From Liopterus haemorrhoidalis (Eukaryota; Arthropoda; Insecta; Coleoptera; Dytiscidae), in the NCBI GenBank assembly GCA_963971575.1, contig OZ020625.1, forward strand, positions 27,751,753-27,815,752: DNA of 64,000 nt. The letters are read 5' to 3'. Position numbers and translations under genes: made by a program. Below the pieces are notes generated by a model. That model did no database searches. It saw only the letters and a program-made list of their open reading frames with translations, and had not been told where the DNA came from. Every line of letters begins with the position of its first letter. Position 1 is the stretch's first letter. Shown piece after piece: positions 12,001 to 23,400 of the stretch.

Positions 12001-14870
12001 CACGAGAAGGGATCTTGCTTGGGTTATTTCATTTTTCACGTTGGAATGTCAAAATTTAAAATTCCAACAATGAAACCATGGAAACGAATGACATGTCAAA
12101 ATTAAATTATTATTTTTTATATATTTTATTGACAAAAAAATAAATAAATGGGAAATTTGTATTAAGAATGACACAAAAAATCAAAATATAAAGAAAATGA
12201 CAATTTAAAATGATATTAACCTTAACCAAAAAATGTGTATTGTAAGTATGATTTACAAAGCTTAAACAAAACGGTCGAAAAGCACGATTTAAACGATGAA
12301 AGTAACTAGATTGCAAAATTTAGTTCCGCTTAACCGTTTGGAACAGATTGTAGATTATTATATGAATGCATTACTTGATACATACATGTAACAGTCACCT
12401 ATCAGCAATCCGACTATAGTAATAAAATTTATTATTTGTAAAAAGTTATTGTATTATCACACAGAAGCGGTAAAACAAAAGCGACAAAATATCAATAGTT
12501 CGAAACGAAATATAGTTAAAAACAATCGTGTGTGCCGCACATATTATATGGGAATACGAACTAGGGTTAAACACAATAGGCCATAAAAAATTGACCGTAA
12601 AATTTTAAGGAAAAATATAGTCACAGGAGTGTGTTTAATGATATGATAAATATAGTCACAGACGTGCGTTTAATAAAATGATAAATAGTAATATAGAAAT
12701 ACACAAAACCAATTTAAACGTGTTTAAAATGTGCACGCCACTGGTAACAGCCTGACAAAATGATATATTACTATCAGGCTTTCAGAGATAGAGTATAGTC
12801 TTTACCATCTTTCAGTAAATCATAATGAAGTTGTATTTTCTATTATCCGAGATTTTTTGTGCTTTTTTTTTAGAGGTAATCTACGATTTACAAGATATGT
12901 AAAAATATACTGTTCTAAAGAAATTTCAAGGAAATTTTTCATTGTATTTTTAATTCTTTTTAACTATGTGTCAATATAATTTCAACAAAAATATGGTAAA
13001 TATATGAGTAAAAAATAAAAATCTCTGCCTGAAAAAGTGGAAGGGCCTTTTAATATATCAACTGATGATTTAGGCAAATTTTGGGTGGGGTAAATGCCTT
13101 TTTTCAGTCTTTTCTTGGACGTAAAAATCACTTTCCATAAAATGCAACGAGCAAACACGCAAAATAAAATAAATATTTACCTGGTCCACCATTTCTTTAA
13201 TAAAATCATGACTCATATTCCTACTAGGACATAAAGCTTGTGGACTTCCTGGAACTTCACGAAGTTGGGACCATTTGACGTGCTTCAAAGCAAATTCAAC
13301 ATGTCCGAATGTTTGAATTAATGGTATGACTTCAAGATGATGTTCTTCAGCACTAGCTAGGATATCTTTCACATCTTGTTCAGAATATGCGTTTTTAGCA
13401 GGAAGATCCGTTAAAATTCCCTTATAAGGAAACATATCTTCATATTCTATAAAAAAACACAAGACATGTAAATAAATAGAATATTTTTATTATTTAATAA
13501 ACAATCGTGCAGGGGTTTAGTACCCTCCTTTCTTTGTTGTCACAGGGTAAATATTCTCTCCACCAAAAGGCATGCTGTATGAATCGGAGACCATAAACTG
13601 TCATGAGCTCCCGGTCTATTAACCCTTTACCGAATCGTGTGCCATATATGGCACATTCCGATTTTTATTTTTTATTATACTTTTAAAACTGAATCAGAAC
13701 GTTACTTCATGATTGTTCATATATGCCACATACACAGCAATGGATCCTGCAGTATCTCAAGTAATGGGCTGCAATAGATTTGAGGATATCAAGCGGAATT
13801 TGTACTTCAACGATAACTCTGAATTTATTGAGAAAGGACAACTAGAAGATACGACCTTTTCTTTCAAAAATTCAAGGGCGACTGCTTTTAATCCCTAATG
13901 AAGAACACCTAGCAATTGACGAGCAAATAATACGGAATCATTTTCTTTTGTAACATAATGTAGAATCATAATGTTCCATGTATGGCACAAACCCTAAATT
14001 ATTATTTTAATTATTATTTTTTCATAAAAATAATAATTAATATTTTAAATATTTTTTTTAATTAATTTTTCTATCAATAAGAACAAATTCCTAATGCTCA
14101 TGAATTATTTCAGCCAAAAATAAAAATTCATGCAGTAAAGGGTTAACACAAATAAAAATATAATCTTACCTAATAATATTCCAGTAGCTCCCATCGTTTT
14201 AATAAGTGGAAAAATCCTTTTCAGGTAACTAATTTTAGGCGGAGCCCCTTTTAAATCAAAATGAACCAATCGTTGTTTCGGAATATATGGATTTTTTGTA
14301 TTTAAATGTACAAACGGAATACCTAGTTGATGTTCTAATTCTCGAATCATTTTTGGATCGTTTAACTCATCATGACTTTCTTGCCTACAAAAAAAATACT
14401 CTGTTCACCCAACGTACAGTCGATGTAAACATTGAGACGTTACTTTTATTCCGATTGGACGAAACGAATTAAATCACTTTTAATGTCTTTACGTATAATC
14501 AGAAAAAGAATAACGTACTGTTTACATCGACTACACGATCTCTGCGAACAGATTATTAAATTTTTAATAATTTGACCTACCGCAGAGCTATTTCATCCCG
14601 GCTTGGTACTTCAATTTTAGCTAATAGTTCTTCATTTAACTGCGTACTGATTTCTCTATCGTGTATTTTAGGCAATTCGTTGTTTTCAACAAATTTAACC
14701 CCTTCATTTTTAACGTTTTTTTCTTCTTTATAACTTACTTGATTAACGTTCAAGTCATTTCTATTATAACTTAAACCTGCTGTTATTATTAATAATAAAG
14801 CAGCGGCTATCAAAACAGTTGTTTTTCGTCTCCAGGCTGTTAAGCCAAATCTATAGATTAAATTAAACAT
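5681..14870 (-). CDS. HEXD: GH20 hexosaminidase D-like protein, complete seven-exon gene
   Basis: Joining minus-strand exons 14870-14581, 14384-14170, 13446-13181, 11365-11088, 9592-9390, 9318-9075 and 6068-5681 gives 1,884 bp, 627 residues plus stop. Every junction is GT/AG and keeps phase. The protein has a short cytoplasmic start and a type II anchor at about residues 17-35, preceded by RRK. A spacer follows, then a glycoside hydrolase 20 barrel. The barrel shows YEDMFPYKG at about 170-178, [13 protein letters not shown], the catalytic pair D273-E274 in HIGCDEVF, and [18 protein letters not shown] late in the domain. The family removes terminal N-acetylgalactosamine or N-acetylglucosamine from glycoconjugates. 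Vertebrate HEXD lacks an obvious anchor and is reported as nucleocytoplasmic. The anchor here suggests a secretory-pathway or lysosomal membrane location, which is inference. The start at 14870 is the first in-frame ATG seen nearby. Introns 2, 3, 4 and 6 hold transposons. Confidence 0.93.
6106..6862 (-). mobile_element. Family M MITE (outer copy, interrupted)
   Basis: Left end 'caggctattccaaac' and right end 'gtttggaacagact' are the inverted ends of family M, here in reverse orientation. The copy is split by a forward family M copy at 6312-6705, and some bases of the outer copy are missing at the junction. It sits in intron 6 of the hexosaminidase gene. Confidence 0.75.
6312..6705 (+). mobile_element. 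Family M MITE nested in another family M copy
   Basis: Runs from 'gtctgttccaaacgg' to 'ccgtttgaaacagac'. The approximately 30 bp terminal inverted repeats share the consensus CAGTCTGTTCCAAACGGTTA. About 394 bp, non-coding and AT-rich, with 'aggttaatatcattttaaaa' in the middle. Full copies elsewhere (7002-7409, 11944-12350) are flanked by TA, as expected for Tc1/mariner-type mobilisation. Confidence 0.8.
6865..6997 (+). repeat. About 125 bp direct repeat, copy 1
   Basis: Sequence from 'ggtttaaaaattatatcaat' to 'tgtcagataaccta' recurs at 8622-8745 with a small number of differences. The pair brackets a family M MITE cluster and a mariner MITE. Confidence 0.75.
7002..7409 (+). mobile_element. 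Family M MITE, full-length
   Basis: CAGTCTGTTCC at the left and the inverted GAAACAGACTG at the right, 408 bp, flanked by TA on both sides (…ccTA and TAaat…). The structure is that of a non-autonomous Tc1/mariner-type MITE. No protein is encoded. Confidence 0.85.
7412..7613 (-). mobile_element. Family M MITE, right-half fragment
   Basis: Starts inside the family M sequence ('atgggaaatttgtattaaga') and runs to the terminal 'gtttggaacagact'. It directly abuts the full copy to its left. The arrangement matches the outer half of the nested pair at 6106-6862. Confidence 0.75.
7679..8375 (-). mobile_element. Mariner-derived MITE, copy 1
   Basis: The left end CGAGGGATGTTTCC follows TA. On the minus strand it encodes the N-terminus of a mariner transposase ([58 protein letters not shown]), jumping directly to the C-terminal end [20 protein letters not shown]. 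The catalytic middle is deleted exactly as in the copy at 27546-28285. The right terminus is degraded near 8366. It lies in intron 6 of the hexosaminidase gene. Confidence 0.8.
8622..8745 (+). repeat. About 125 bp direct repeat, copy 2
   Basis: Matches 6865-6997, from 'ggtttaaaaattatatcaat' to 'tcagataaccta'. Confidence 0.75.
9075..9318 (-). CDS. HEXD: Hexosaminidase D-like exon 6
   Basis: 244 bp between TAG acceptor and GTAAGG donor. Encodes [20 protein letters not shown] (the conserved end of the GH20 barrel), then [12 protein letters not shown] and [20 protein letters not shown]. Phase 1 in, phase 2 out. Confidence 0.93.
9390..9592 (-). CDS. HEXD: Hexosaminidase D-like exon 5
   Basis: 203 bp, acceptor TTTTTAG and donor GTAAGT. 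Encodes [20 protein letters not shown] then [20 protein letters not shown] and ends [10 protein letters not shown], splitting the glycine codon with exon 6. SAFKGA and the tryptophans are typical of the sugar-binding side of the family. Confidence 0.93.
9656..9862 (+). mobile_element. Truncated copy of the GGGCCGAGAG TIR element
   Basis: Matches the left about 200 bp of the element at 21580-22661: GGGCCGAGAGTTCCAGTT, repeated 'ctaataaact' motifs and 'gggatagagctat.cgtaaat'. The right part is missing. It is in intron 4 of the hexosaminidase gene. Confidence 0.7.
9900..10560. repeat. Family C degenerate tandem repeat
   Basis: AT-rich DNA with recurring phrases such as 'tcattttcgaaagac.gtatctc.aaaactac', 'ggaatttttgaaat' and 'agtctagaaaaa'. 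They repeat about every 250-300 bp with strong decay. The same phrases recur at 17620-18880 and 58200-58964. No coding capacity. Confidence 0.55.
10561..11087. other. Intron 4 remainder, nothing recognised
   Basis: AT-rich intron sequence between the family C repeat and exon 4. No repeat family shared in this window and no coding similarity was seen. Confidence 0.4.
11088..11365 (-). CDS. HEXD: Hexosaminidase D-like exon 4 (catalytic)
   Basis: 278 bp, TTTAG acceptor and GTAAGA donor. Starts [20 protein letters not shown], containing the catalytic aspartate-glutamate pair of GH20 (D273-E274 of the assembled protein). A cysteine-containing GQCELCRM follows, then [14 protein letters not shown] and [12 protein letters not shown]. 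Intron 3 before it contains a family M MITE. Confidence 0.95.
11944..12350 (-). mobile_element. Family M MITE, full-length
   Basis: CAGTCTGTTTCAAACGG at the left, inverted GGAACAGATTG at the right, 407 bp, flanked by TA on both sides. Located in intron 3 of the hexosaminidase gene. Confidence 0.85.
12351..13180. other. Intron 3 remainder, nothing recognised
   Basis: Contains a locally duplicated phrase 'aatatagtcacaggcgtgtttaat'-like at about 12615-12680 but no gene, RNA or shared repeat family was recognised. Confidence 0.35.
13181..13446 (-). CDS. HEXD: Hexosaminidase D-like exon 3
   Basis: 266 bp. Encodes [40 protein letters not shown] and [20 protein letters not shown], ending EMVDQ at a phase 0 junction. 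The YEDMFPY and QTFGH motifs are hallmark GH20 hexosaminidase D segments. Confidence 0.95.
13513..13618 (-). mobile_element. Solo arm of the foldback element
   Basis: Matches one outer arm of the foldback element at 58965-59530, ending 'catgagctcccggtcta'. Only about 106 bp remain and a piggyBac-type MITE begins immediately after the terminal bases. Confidence 0.75.
13623..14142 (+). mobile_element. piggyBac-derived MITE
   Basis: Flanked by TTAA at 13619-13622 and 14143-14146. The ends are CCCTTTAC and the inverted GTAAAGGG. A fragment of piggyBac transposase is readable inside. 520 bp, in intron 2 of the hexosaminidase gene, inserted at the edge of a foldback arm. 'gtgccatatatggcaca' near the left end is a palindrome. 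Confidence 0.88.
13741..13898 (+). pseudogene. piggyBac transposase fragment
   Basis: Frame [20 protein letters not shown] followed by LYFNDN corresponds to the conserved 'V-M-S-R-N-R-F-E-I-K-R-L-H-F-N-D-N' region of piggyBac transposases. Only about 50 codons remain, ending in a stop; catalytic aspartates are absent. It lies within the TTAA-flanked MITE. Confidence 0.75.
14170..14384 (-). CDS. HEXD: Hexosaminidase D-like exon 2
   Basis: 215 bp, TTTGTAG acceptor and GTAAGA donor. Encodes [20 protein letters not shown] then [20 protein letters not shown] and ends TMGATGILL. The [10 protein letters not shown] stretch opens the catalytic barrel. Intron 1 before it is only 196 bp. Confidence 0.95.
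14581..14870 (-). CDS. HEXD: Hexosaminidase D-like exon 1 with membrane anchor
   Basis: 290 coding bp. Starts [20 protein letters not shown]. The hydrophobic run [19 protein letters not shown] (residues about 17-35) follows positively charged RRK, which predicts a type II signal anchor. The rest is a charged, probably flexible stem. The GTAGGT donor splits an arginine codon. Confidence 0.9.
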
Positions 14871-15764
14871 TTTGGTTATAATTTTAATCCATTTTATACT
14901 TATTTCATTGATTTTTAATACGAATTGTTACAGCTAAAACATAACTATTGCTTCTAATTTTGTTTTACACTTTACTATTATACATTTTAATTAAATTTAT
15001 TAATTTACAAGCACTGACAATAAATTTTGTACGAATTTTTTGTAATTTTTCACTTCCTATGTAACACTACTACAGTTTTATTATTTAAATATGTAATTTT
15101 ATACTTAATTTAGTTATTAGTAAGTTTATTTTGTTTAATTTATGTTTAAAATGTTATTAAGAACAATTATTAAGGTGCAAAATTCAAGATCAGTTGCTAT
15201 AGTTACTTTTTTGACAGTACATAGGCGCTTTTGCACAATTTTATTTAAACATTATTAAATAATTAAAAAATACTGTTTTATTTTAGTTAAAATCACAATA
15301 TTTTACAGTTTTTGTAACATATAATATAATTAATTTTTTTAATTATGTTAATATTTAGAAAGTACGCCTATGGTTCATTTCCATAGAGATAATAGAGAGA
15401 ATTATCATGGGATGACCTTGTCTCCTAGGCGTGTTGGATGTATTGCTTCTGTGTCACTGGGTGCCATCTTTGGTGACAAACTAATAAAACAAAATTCCCA
15501 TTTCAGGCGCGCACCCAAGGGGGGTCTTTGGGTCCAGATCCCCCCCCCCTCCAGGAATGGAAAAATCATATACTTATTTAATACAAACTAAGCAAAATAA
15601 AAAATCACCTTTTTTGTTAACAAAAATTAAATTATAATCAAAATTAAAATATATATGAGCCAACTCCTCTCCGTAAAAAAAGCAATATATTTGTATTATT
15701 TTACGGATATTTTTTCGAAATGGACCCCCCCCCAGATTAATTTTCTGTGAAAAAATAGATACTT

Positions 15765-16085
15765 AGATAAAATTTGGAAAAATGTTTCAAAATTTTTTCG
15801 TTTTATCAAAAAATATCTCGAATAAAAGTTGTTAGTTATTACTTTTATAGCAACTTTTGTTAAATAAATTTTTTGGGAATATTTTTCTGGTGTAAAATAT
15901 TCGCAAAAATCTTAAAATCGACACGAGTAAACTCCCATTTCTAGTCAACCGATTTTTACCAAAAGTTGATCAACTCGTACCATTGATGTCAAAAGCTTAA
16001 ATATGAAGTTTCATAAAAATATTTTTGGCCGAATTTGCTCTGCACGTATGCACAGATAGACAGACGGACGGATCGACAGACAGAC

Positions 16086-16118
<33 letters not shown>

Positions 16119-16222
16119 TCATGCTAAAAATAGTCAAAACGTTATGCAGGGACCTCAATTCGTGGAGATCCAGTGAAATCTCAAAATGTCAAAATCGGTA
16201 TGATCACAATACCTCCCTTATA
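15765..16222 (+). mobile_element. Family B repeat, truncated
   Basis: Contains the family B core ('cgacacgagtaaactcccat'), a GACA tract at about 16057-16117 and 'catcatgctaaaaatagtca'. It ends at 'cctcccttatat', where a family M fragment takes over. Confidence 0.65.
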
Positions 16223-16224
16223 TG

Positions 16225-16541
16225 GTTATTTCTTTTTTCACGTTGACATGTGAAAATTTCTAATTCCAACAGTAAAACCATGAAAACAAATGACATATTT
16301 CAAAAATAAAATAATTTTTTATATATTTTAATGACAAAAAAATAAATAAATGGTAAATTTGTATTAATGACACAAAAAAACAAAATATAAAAAAAATGAC
16401 ATTTTAAAATGATATTAACCCTAACCAAAAAATGTTTATTGTTAGTATGATTTACAAAGCTTAAACAAAACGGTCAAAAACACGATTTAAAGGATGAAAG
16501 TAAATAGATTGCAAAATCTAGTTCCTCCTAAACGTTTGGAA
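16225..16541 (-). mobile_element. Family M MITE, left-truncated
   Basis: Begins within family M ('ggttatttcttttttcacgt') and runs to the decayed terminal 'cgtttggaatag'. Confidence 0.65.
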
Positions 16542-16674
16542 TAGCCTTATGTAACTTTTACCGTTTAAGTGAGGTTTTTGATAATTTTGTTTAGCAAAAG
16601 ACTACTTCAAACCATAAAAGAAAAACTCATGACAACTTTCAAAAACGAAAATTTCAGTTAATTCCACCTAAAGT

Positions 16675-16852
16675 CTATTCCAAACGATAGGCGAAACTAG
16701 ATTTTCAAATCAAGTAATTTTTACAGATTAATTGAAGCTTTTGATCATTTTGTTCAAAAAAAGCCAACTTTAATATATAAAAAATAGCTAATGACAACTT
16801 ACAAAAATGAAAATTCCAGTTAGGTCCGCCTAAAAGTTTGGAAAAGCCTGTA
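16675..16852 (+). mobile_element. Short variant of family M MITE
   Basis: About 178 bp: 'agtctattccaaacg' at the left and the inverted 'gtttggaaaagcct' at the right, with the internal region much shorter and divergent. The preceding 16547-16670 resembles another decayed piece of the same variant. Confidence 0.55.
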
Positions 16853-17190
16853 AAACATGTTTCACTTTTATTTACGAATTACAAAATGAGATATATTATA
16901 TAACCAATTCTAATTAATTAACTGAATGATTTAATCTGCTTAAAAATATTGATTAATTTCATTAAAGATTAAATTTGTATTTTATTTTTATAATCGTAAA
17001 TTTTATCCGCTGAGTTCCAACATGTTGTTACTTATCATTTAGTTCTAGAAACTCCCGCTTGGTGTCTACAATCACCTGTTCTGAAATGATTCAGTTTTGG
17101 TTTAGCTTTCGTTTAAATATGTCATACTACTAAAATAATAAATAAGTGTTTGTTTTTTTTGTGTTGTGTTTTATATTTAAGTGTTTACAA

Positions 17191-17431
17191 ATGCCACCAC
17201 AATCTGGAGATATGAATGAATATACAAAACAACCATTGCTAAATGCAAAAAATATGGCCATTGCTTTTAAAAGTCGTCGAAAGAATAGTTTAAAGAAAAA
17301 TGACAAGTGTCCAACGATTAAATGTGTAATTGTAGGAGATGGTGCTGTAGGAAAAACTTCTCTTGCAGTATCTTACTCAAATGATACCTTTCCATCTGAA
17401 TATGTACCAACAGCCTTCGATAATTATAATG
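17191..17431 (+). CDS. RhoU: RhoU-like exon 1
   Basis: 241 coding bp ending TATAATG then GTAAGT. Encodes the N-terminal extension and basic SRRKNSLKK, the P-loop [15 protein letters not shown] and switch I. The junction splits a valine codon with exon 2. Confidence 0.94.
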
Positions 17432-20400
17432 GTAAGTTAATTAGACATCTTCAAAAATATTAATTTTGTTATAAAATGTGTATGTTTACTGAATAAAATA
17501 ATGATTTTATGAACAATCTGCAGATATCTAATGTAAAGATGAACTTTATTTGCTTTAAAAAACCCTGAAATGTGTGAAAATTCACATTTCACTTCATTTT
17601 TTTTTTTTTGTCGCAAATGTCATAATTTTAGACCGTAACTCAAAAGTGACCATATATTTGTGATCTAAGGATAAAAAAATATAAGTATACCAATTTTCCA
17701 ACAAAATAAAAAAAAAAAAATCTTAAAATTTTGGTCAAATTTTTTTTGACTTTGATTTTCGCCAAAATATAGTTTTAAGCTAATTTTGGGGTGAGGATTA
17801 TGAAAAAATTGTTTAAAAAATTCAGGCTTTCCTAGTTTTTGAGTTAGAGCCGATTTGGGTAAGTTTTTTGCCTATAATTCCAAAACTTTTGCCCAAACTT
17901 CAAAATAGACCAAATTTTATTGATCTATGACCAAAAATACATATTTGTACCAATTTTCAATAAAATCGGAGACAAAAAATTTTTGCTCGAAAATCGAAAA
18001 AATTGTAAGGGGTACCCCTTACGATTTTTTCGTTTTTTGGACATTTTCAAGGGTTTTGGATTACTGACCATACAAAATTTAATAATTGGTTTATTAAAGC
18101 CCAAAATTTTTTTTAGACTAAACAATGTATGAGTATTTTAAAAATTCAAACCGCAAATTTTTATTCCTAACAATTTTTTAGTTAGGATTTAACAAAATTT
18201 TCAAAAAATTTTAAAAAAAAACTAAAAAATTTCAAAAAATTTTTTTGTTCAAAATTTGGTTACAAGTCAATTAGGACCTCAAGATTTCAAAAATTTCAAC
18301 CGCAGGTCTTTATCGCATTTCGTTTTTGAGATACGTCCATGCGAAGATGAAAATTTATATAAAACACGCCATATTAAAATTTGTCATAATTTTAAAATAA
18401 GCAAATTGAATAAAGTCTTAATTTTTTTGTAGACTAAATAAACTATGGAGAATCCAAAAATTACAATCGCAGGTCGCCATCTTTAACCGTTTTTGAGTTA
18501 TGATTTTTTTTAATTCACCATTTTTACGAATAATGTAAATTATTATGCCATTAAAAAACTTGTTATAATCTCAAAGTGCATTAAACGATTTAAGTCCCAA
18601 AATTTGGTTACAAGTCAATTAGGACCTCCAGGTTTCAAAAATATCAACCGCAGGTCTTTATCGTATTTCGTTTTTGAGATACGTCCATGCGAAGATGAAA
18701 ATTTCTATAAATCACGCCATATTAAAGTTTGTCATCATTTTAAAACACGCAAAACGAATAAGGCCTCATTTTTTTTTCTAGACTAAATAAACTACGAGGA
18801 ATCCAAAAATTCTAACTTCAGGCCGTTTTCTCTAACCATTTTGTGTTGTAATTTTTTTTTTTTTTAACTTTTGTTTTACATAGTGCCTTTGTATACTGAT
18901 CTTTGATTTCCTAGCAGTTCTCAATCTACTGTAATTGTCTTCCTCTAATTTTCCAATTTAGATAGCGATAATATTATTTATTTTATAATAATTATACACT
19001 TGTAGAGCGCCAGACAGTATCAAAAATAGATTGCAATTTTTATCATATCAGTTTCCGAATATTATCGGCAACTATTAGATAAATAAAAAAAAATTTAAAG
19101 ATGATTACCTTTCATATGATGCCCCTCTTAATTTTGAAATATTTTTATTATTAATATTTTGAACTAGAGATGGGTCGTTCATGAACGAACCGGCTCACTG
19201 AGCCGGCTCAGTACACTGACCGAAGTGACACGGTTCACCAAATTGAAATGAGCCGGCTCACGGCTCACTGTATAGTTTCAAGTTTCAAGGATACGATTGG
19301 TCGGGCGATTGTGAGCAGTGACCGGAGTGATCCGGATCTGGATCGATGTCATGTTGAACTTCGCGAGAACTCGGCTTGTAATGTATTATCATAAAGTGTA
19401 TTTTGTCATCAATTTGTAGGGCAGTTTATTTGAAACTAATACCCTTTTCACACTAGATCTTTAAGATCGGATGTTAAAGTGAATGTATCTTTAAACGCTA
19501 ATGTGAAATCGTATGGCCTCGTCTAAATTCAAGCGATGTTTAATACAGAGATCTTTGTCTTAAACATCGTCTGCATTGCCAACATAATTTCTATTATAAA
19601 AAAATACTCCTTGAATTTGTGCTGTCAACATTTTATATTATCATAAACAAGAATACTGTATTCTAGTGACGTTATAAGAGTTTATACTTATTGTTATAAT
19701 AAAATTATTTATTTTAATAATGTGTTTAATAAAATACAGAGCTACAATAATTGAGATAAAATGTATCGACTTACATGTTAATACAGGTGTAATATATTCT
19801 TTATTGTAGTGTCTTTATTGTAGAATGAAATGAAATATCCATATTTGTTTATAATAATTCAAAATGTGCGTCTGCGCAGACAGTTCAAAAAAGGTAATTT
19901 CATGAGGGTAACTTAAGGACAAAATTACTGTAGCTGATGACAGCACCAGAGATTTAAACATCAAGTGTGAAACAAACCGATGTTAAACATTGGTGAACTT
20001 TAAGTTCACTCGTCTTAAAGTTCTAGTGTGAAAAGGGTATCAATGCTCCTGATTGACGGTGTAAGCCAGCGATTCCCAAACTGTGCGCCGCAGCGCTCAG
20101 GGGCGCCGTGGAAAAATTCTGATACATTAAAAAGTTTGGGAACCACTGGTATAAGCGTTTGTTGGGGTCATACTTATGAAGACCTAAAAATTGTTATAGT
20201 ATTACTTTCCCATTTATGTGTAAGTAAAAATAGATCATGCTTTATGACCTCACACGTTGAAAATGTCAAGTGGTTTTTGTCTATTTGTTGCCATTTATAT
20301 ACAGTGTGTCCCACAATTAATGACTCTTTGTGATCTGAAAATAGGTACAATTACACACCCCATATTTATAGTTGTACAGTGCTGTAAGCTCTAAAGAGGG

Positions 20401-23400
20401 AGGGGGGGTATGTGTGAAAACCTTTGTGTACGCCGCTGGGTATTTATTAAAGCTACAATACTCTATATAAGCGTTATTCAGTATTCGTAATACCCTTTTC
20501 ACACTAGATCTTTAAGACGAGTGAACTTAAAGTTCACCGATGTTTAAGATCGGTATGCTTTCACTCTTGATGTTTAAATCTCTGGTGCTGTCATCAGCTA
20601 CAGTAATTTTGTCCTTAAGTTACCGTCATGAAATTACCAGTTTTGAACTGTCTGCGCAGACGCACATTTTGAATTATTATAAACAAATATGGATATTTCA
20701 TTTCATTCTAAAATAAAGACACTACAATAAAGAATATATTACACCTGTATTAACATGTAAGTCGATACATTTTATCTCAATTATTGTAGCTCTGTATTTT
20801 ATTAAACACATTATTAAAATAAATAATTTTATTATAACAATAAGTATAAACTTCTTATAACGTCGATATAATACAGTATTCTTGTTTATGATAATATAAA
20901 ATGTTGACAGCACAAATTCAAGGAGTATTTTTTTATAATAGAAATTATGTTGGTAATGCGGACGAAGTTTAAGACGCAGATCTCTGTCTTAAACATCGCT
21001 TGTATTTAGACGAGGCCATACGGTTTCACATTAGCGTTTAAAGACACATTCACTTTAACATCCGATCTTAAAGTTCGCTTGTATTTAGACGAGGCCATAC
21101 GGTTTCACATTAGTGTTTAAAGATACATTCACTTTAACATCCGATCTTAAAGATCTAGTGTGAAAAGGGTATTAGTGTCCAAAAACTAAGGGACGGGTAT
21201 CTTAAACTGTACCGGTTTTGACGCCTCAAACACTGAGTAATAATACTTTTGTCGGTCCACCAATTTCTGGACAGTTCTCAGAATGACCACATATAAGAAA
21301 AAAAAAATGACTCAACCGCAAATGTTGTCATAATGAAAAATGTTCTAAAAAATTAGAACGGAAATGAGCTACCTTTTCAGAAAAAAAAAAGATAATGACA
21401 ATACTTATATTTACTTTAAAATTTCAAGTAAATTCTGATAACATTTCTATAAATAAAATTTATTTGTTTTATTGTTTCGTACTCATACTTCGTTTATTCA
21501 CATTTTAGGTGATACAAATGACTTTGATTCGAATGGAAAAACTTTAATTTTCCAAGTCTAGACGTTTTTATTAGCCATAGGGCCGAGAGTTCCAGTTCCT
21601 AATAAACTCCCTAATAGTTATTAGACACATAATATATTTATAAATCTAATAAATTTATTGGTGATTTCCAACTTACAAAATCCTTCTAATAGTTTATTAG
21701 CAACATAATTTTTTGTTTTTGTATTGGTATTTCTTATGAAGATAGTACCACGGTGCAAGAGGGATAGAGCTATACGTAAATTTGTAGAGCTAAAGTGAGA
21801 TGAAATTTTGACACTGAATATTTTGACATTAAATATTTTGACAATAAATAGTTTGACTTTACATTCAATGACGTTACGTATGTTTTTTGTGTTACTGTTA
21901 AAATGACAATTAAACGGCGTTCAACAAATTTTATCACAGAAAAAGAGGACAATATAGATAGAAGAGAAGTTAATAAAAATAGCATTTTATAATACAAAAG
22001 TGAATGAAAATAAGAAGACAGCCATAGTTTGCTTTATTTTACATTCCTTAAACAATATGAATTAAACTTATCAGCAATTTTCAGCCACACATCTTTATTA
22101 TTCTGCCAATAATTGCGTCTGTCTTCTTATTTTCTATCATTTTTATATAAATAGTAATGCTTAAAGTATTATTTTTAATGTGTTGTAATCGTAATTGAAA
22201 TAAATACATATATAAAAATAAAAGACAATGTTTATTAAAAAATATATATTTATATTTTGTTCTTTATATATCACATTTACAATAAATGCCCAAAATATTC
22301 TAAAAACGGTTTTCCATAATTTATAAATTCATCCAAACAGATCGTCGATTTCGTTAAAATACAACTAAAATGTATATAAAACACTAAAATCACCATTATA
22401 GAAATGTTTAAAAACTACACATTCGTACATTCTTTTAAAATTATACTGTTTTTCAATTAAAATTGAAATATTAACACATTTTGCGAACTTGTTTTTGGTT
22501 ATATATCACTTTATTTGTCATGTTGCTTATAAGTTATTAGACAAATAAGCCTATTTATTAGCAACCTAATAACTATTTCGGGGTAGAACTCTCGGAAAAA
22601 AAATGATGTTGCTAATAAACTTATTGGACAGTTTATTAGCAACTGGAACTCTCGGCCCTTAGTGTGATAAGACTTTTAGATATTCTTCTCACCGCGAATG
22701 TTACTAAGAGTTTTTGTTTTAATCTATAAATACGATTATCTTGCTATGAACAGATTACGTAATTATCTGAAGGTTACCGTGAATAACTAACATCTTGTTA
22801 GAAACAGTAACTATTTCATCCGTGAACACTAAAAGCAATATTGCGCTCGCACATGTGCTCTAATTTGCAAAAAACTTTATCCGGGAATCCGGGAATAAAG
22901 CTATTATTTAGGTTATAAAAAATGTATACATATATGAAAAAAGGTAACGTAGTATGGGTTCGTTAGGTAGTTGAAAATATTTTTTTGTGCCAGAATAATG
23001 TCTGTATGCTGACATAAATAAATAATCTTGAACGAAATTTCCATTGTCCTTATGTCGAGAGTTATTAAATTATTAATATCATTAGTTTCTATTATTAACT
23101 TGGTCGAGAGCACACCGTGAGACCTTAATTAACAAGTTCTTTGTAGCGAGCCGAGTTATATAGACCTAGAAGGACGGACGACTCTTATAAAACTGGATCT
23201 AGATTATTTTATTATCTTCCTATACAGTGTATTCATTTTAAATTGCTCACCATTACTATCTCGAGAACTATAAGAGCTACGAGGTTGGTTAAATTAGACA
23301 ACAAATACTATTTTACAAGAAAATATCATTGACAGGGGTCAGTGACGGAAAATCGGGCCTTACTAGTTAAAAACATCATAAAATAATAGAAAAAATGTAT

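Larger units (their letters stand above)
14871..17190. other. Divergent intergenic region between HEXD-like and RhoU-like genes
   Basis: The two start codons face away from each other, about 2.3 kb apart, so both promoters must lie in or near this stretch unless further 5' exons exist. Positions 14871-15764 are AT-rich with two C-rich runs (15540-15551 and 15725-15733). A family B repeat (15765-16222) and two family M pieces follow. No TATA box was assigned. Confidence 0.6.

Noticed and set aside
17146..17190. Upstream in-frame ATG as the RhoU-like start
   Set aside because: It would add a hydrophobic leader ([15 protein letters not shown]) unlike any Rho GTPase, while the ATG at 17191 gives the MPPQ start seen in vertebrate RHOU.
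20722..20913. Recurring 63-codon frame in the ACCC MITE copies
   Set aside because: It recurs only because the MITE copies are nearly identical. It is AT-rich, has no domain, and is present in a non-coding TIR element.
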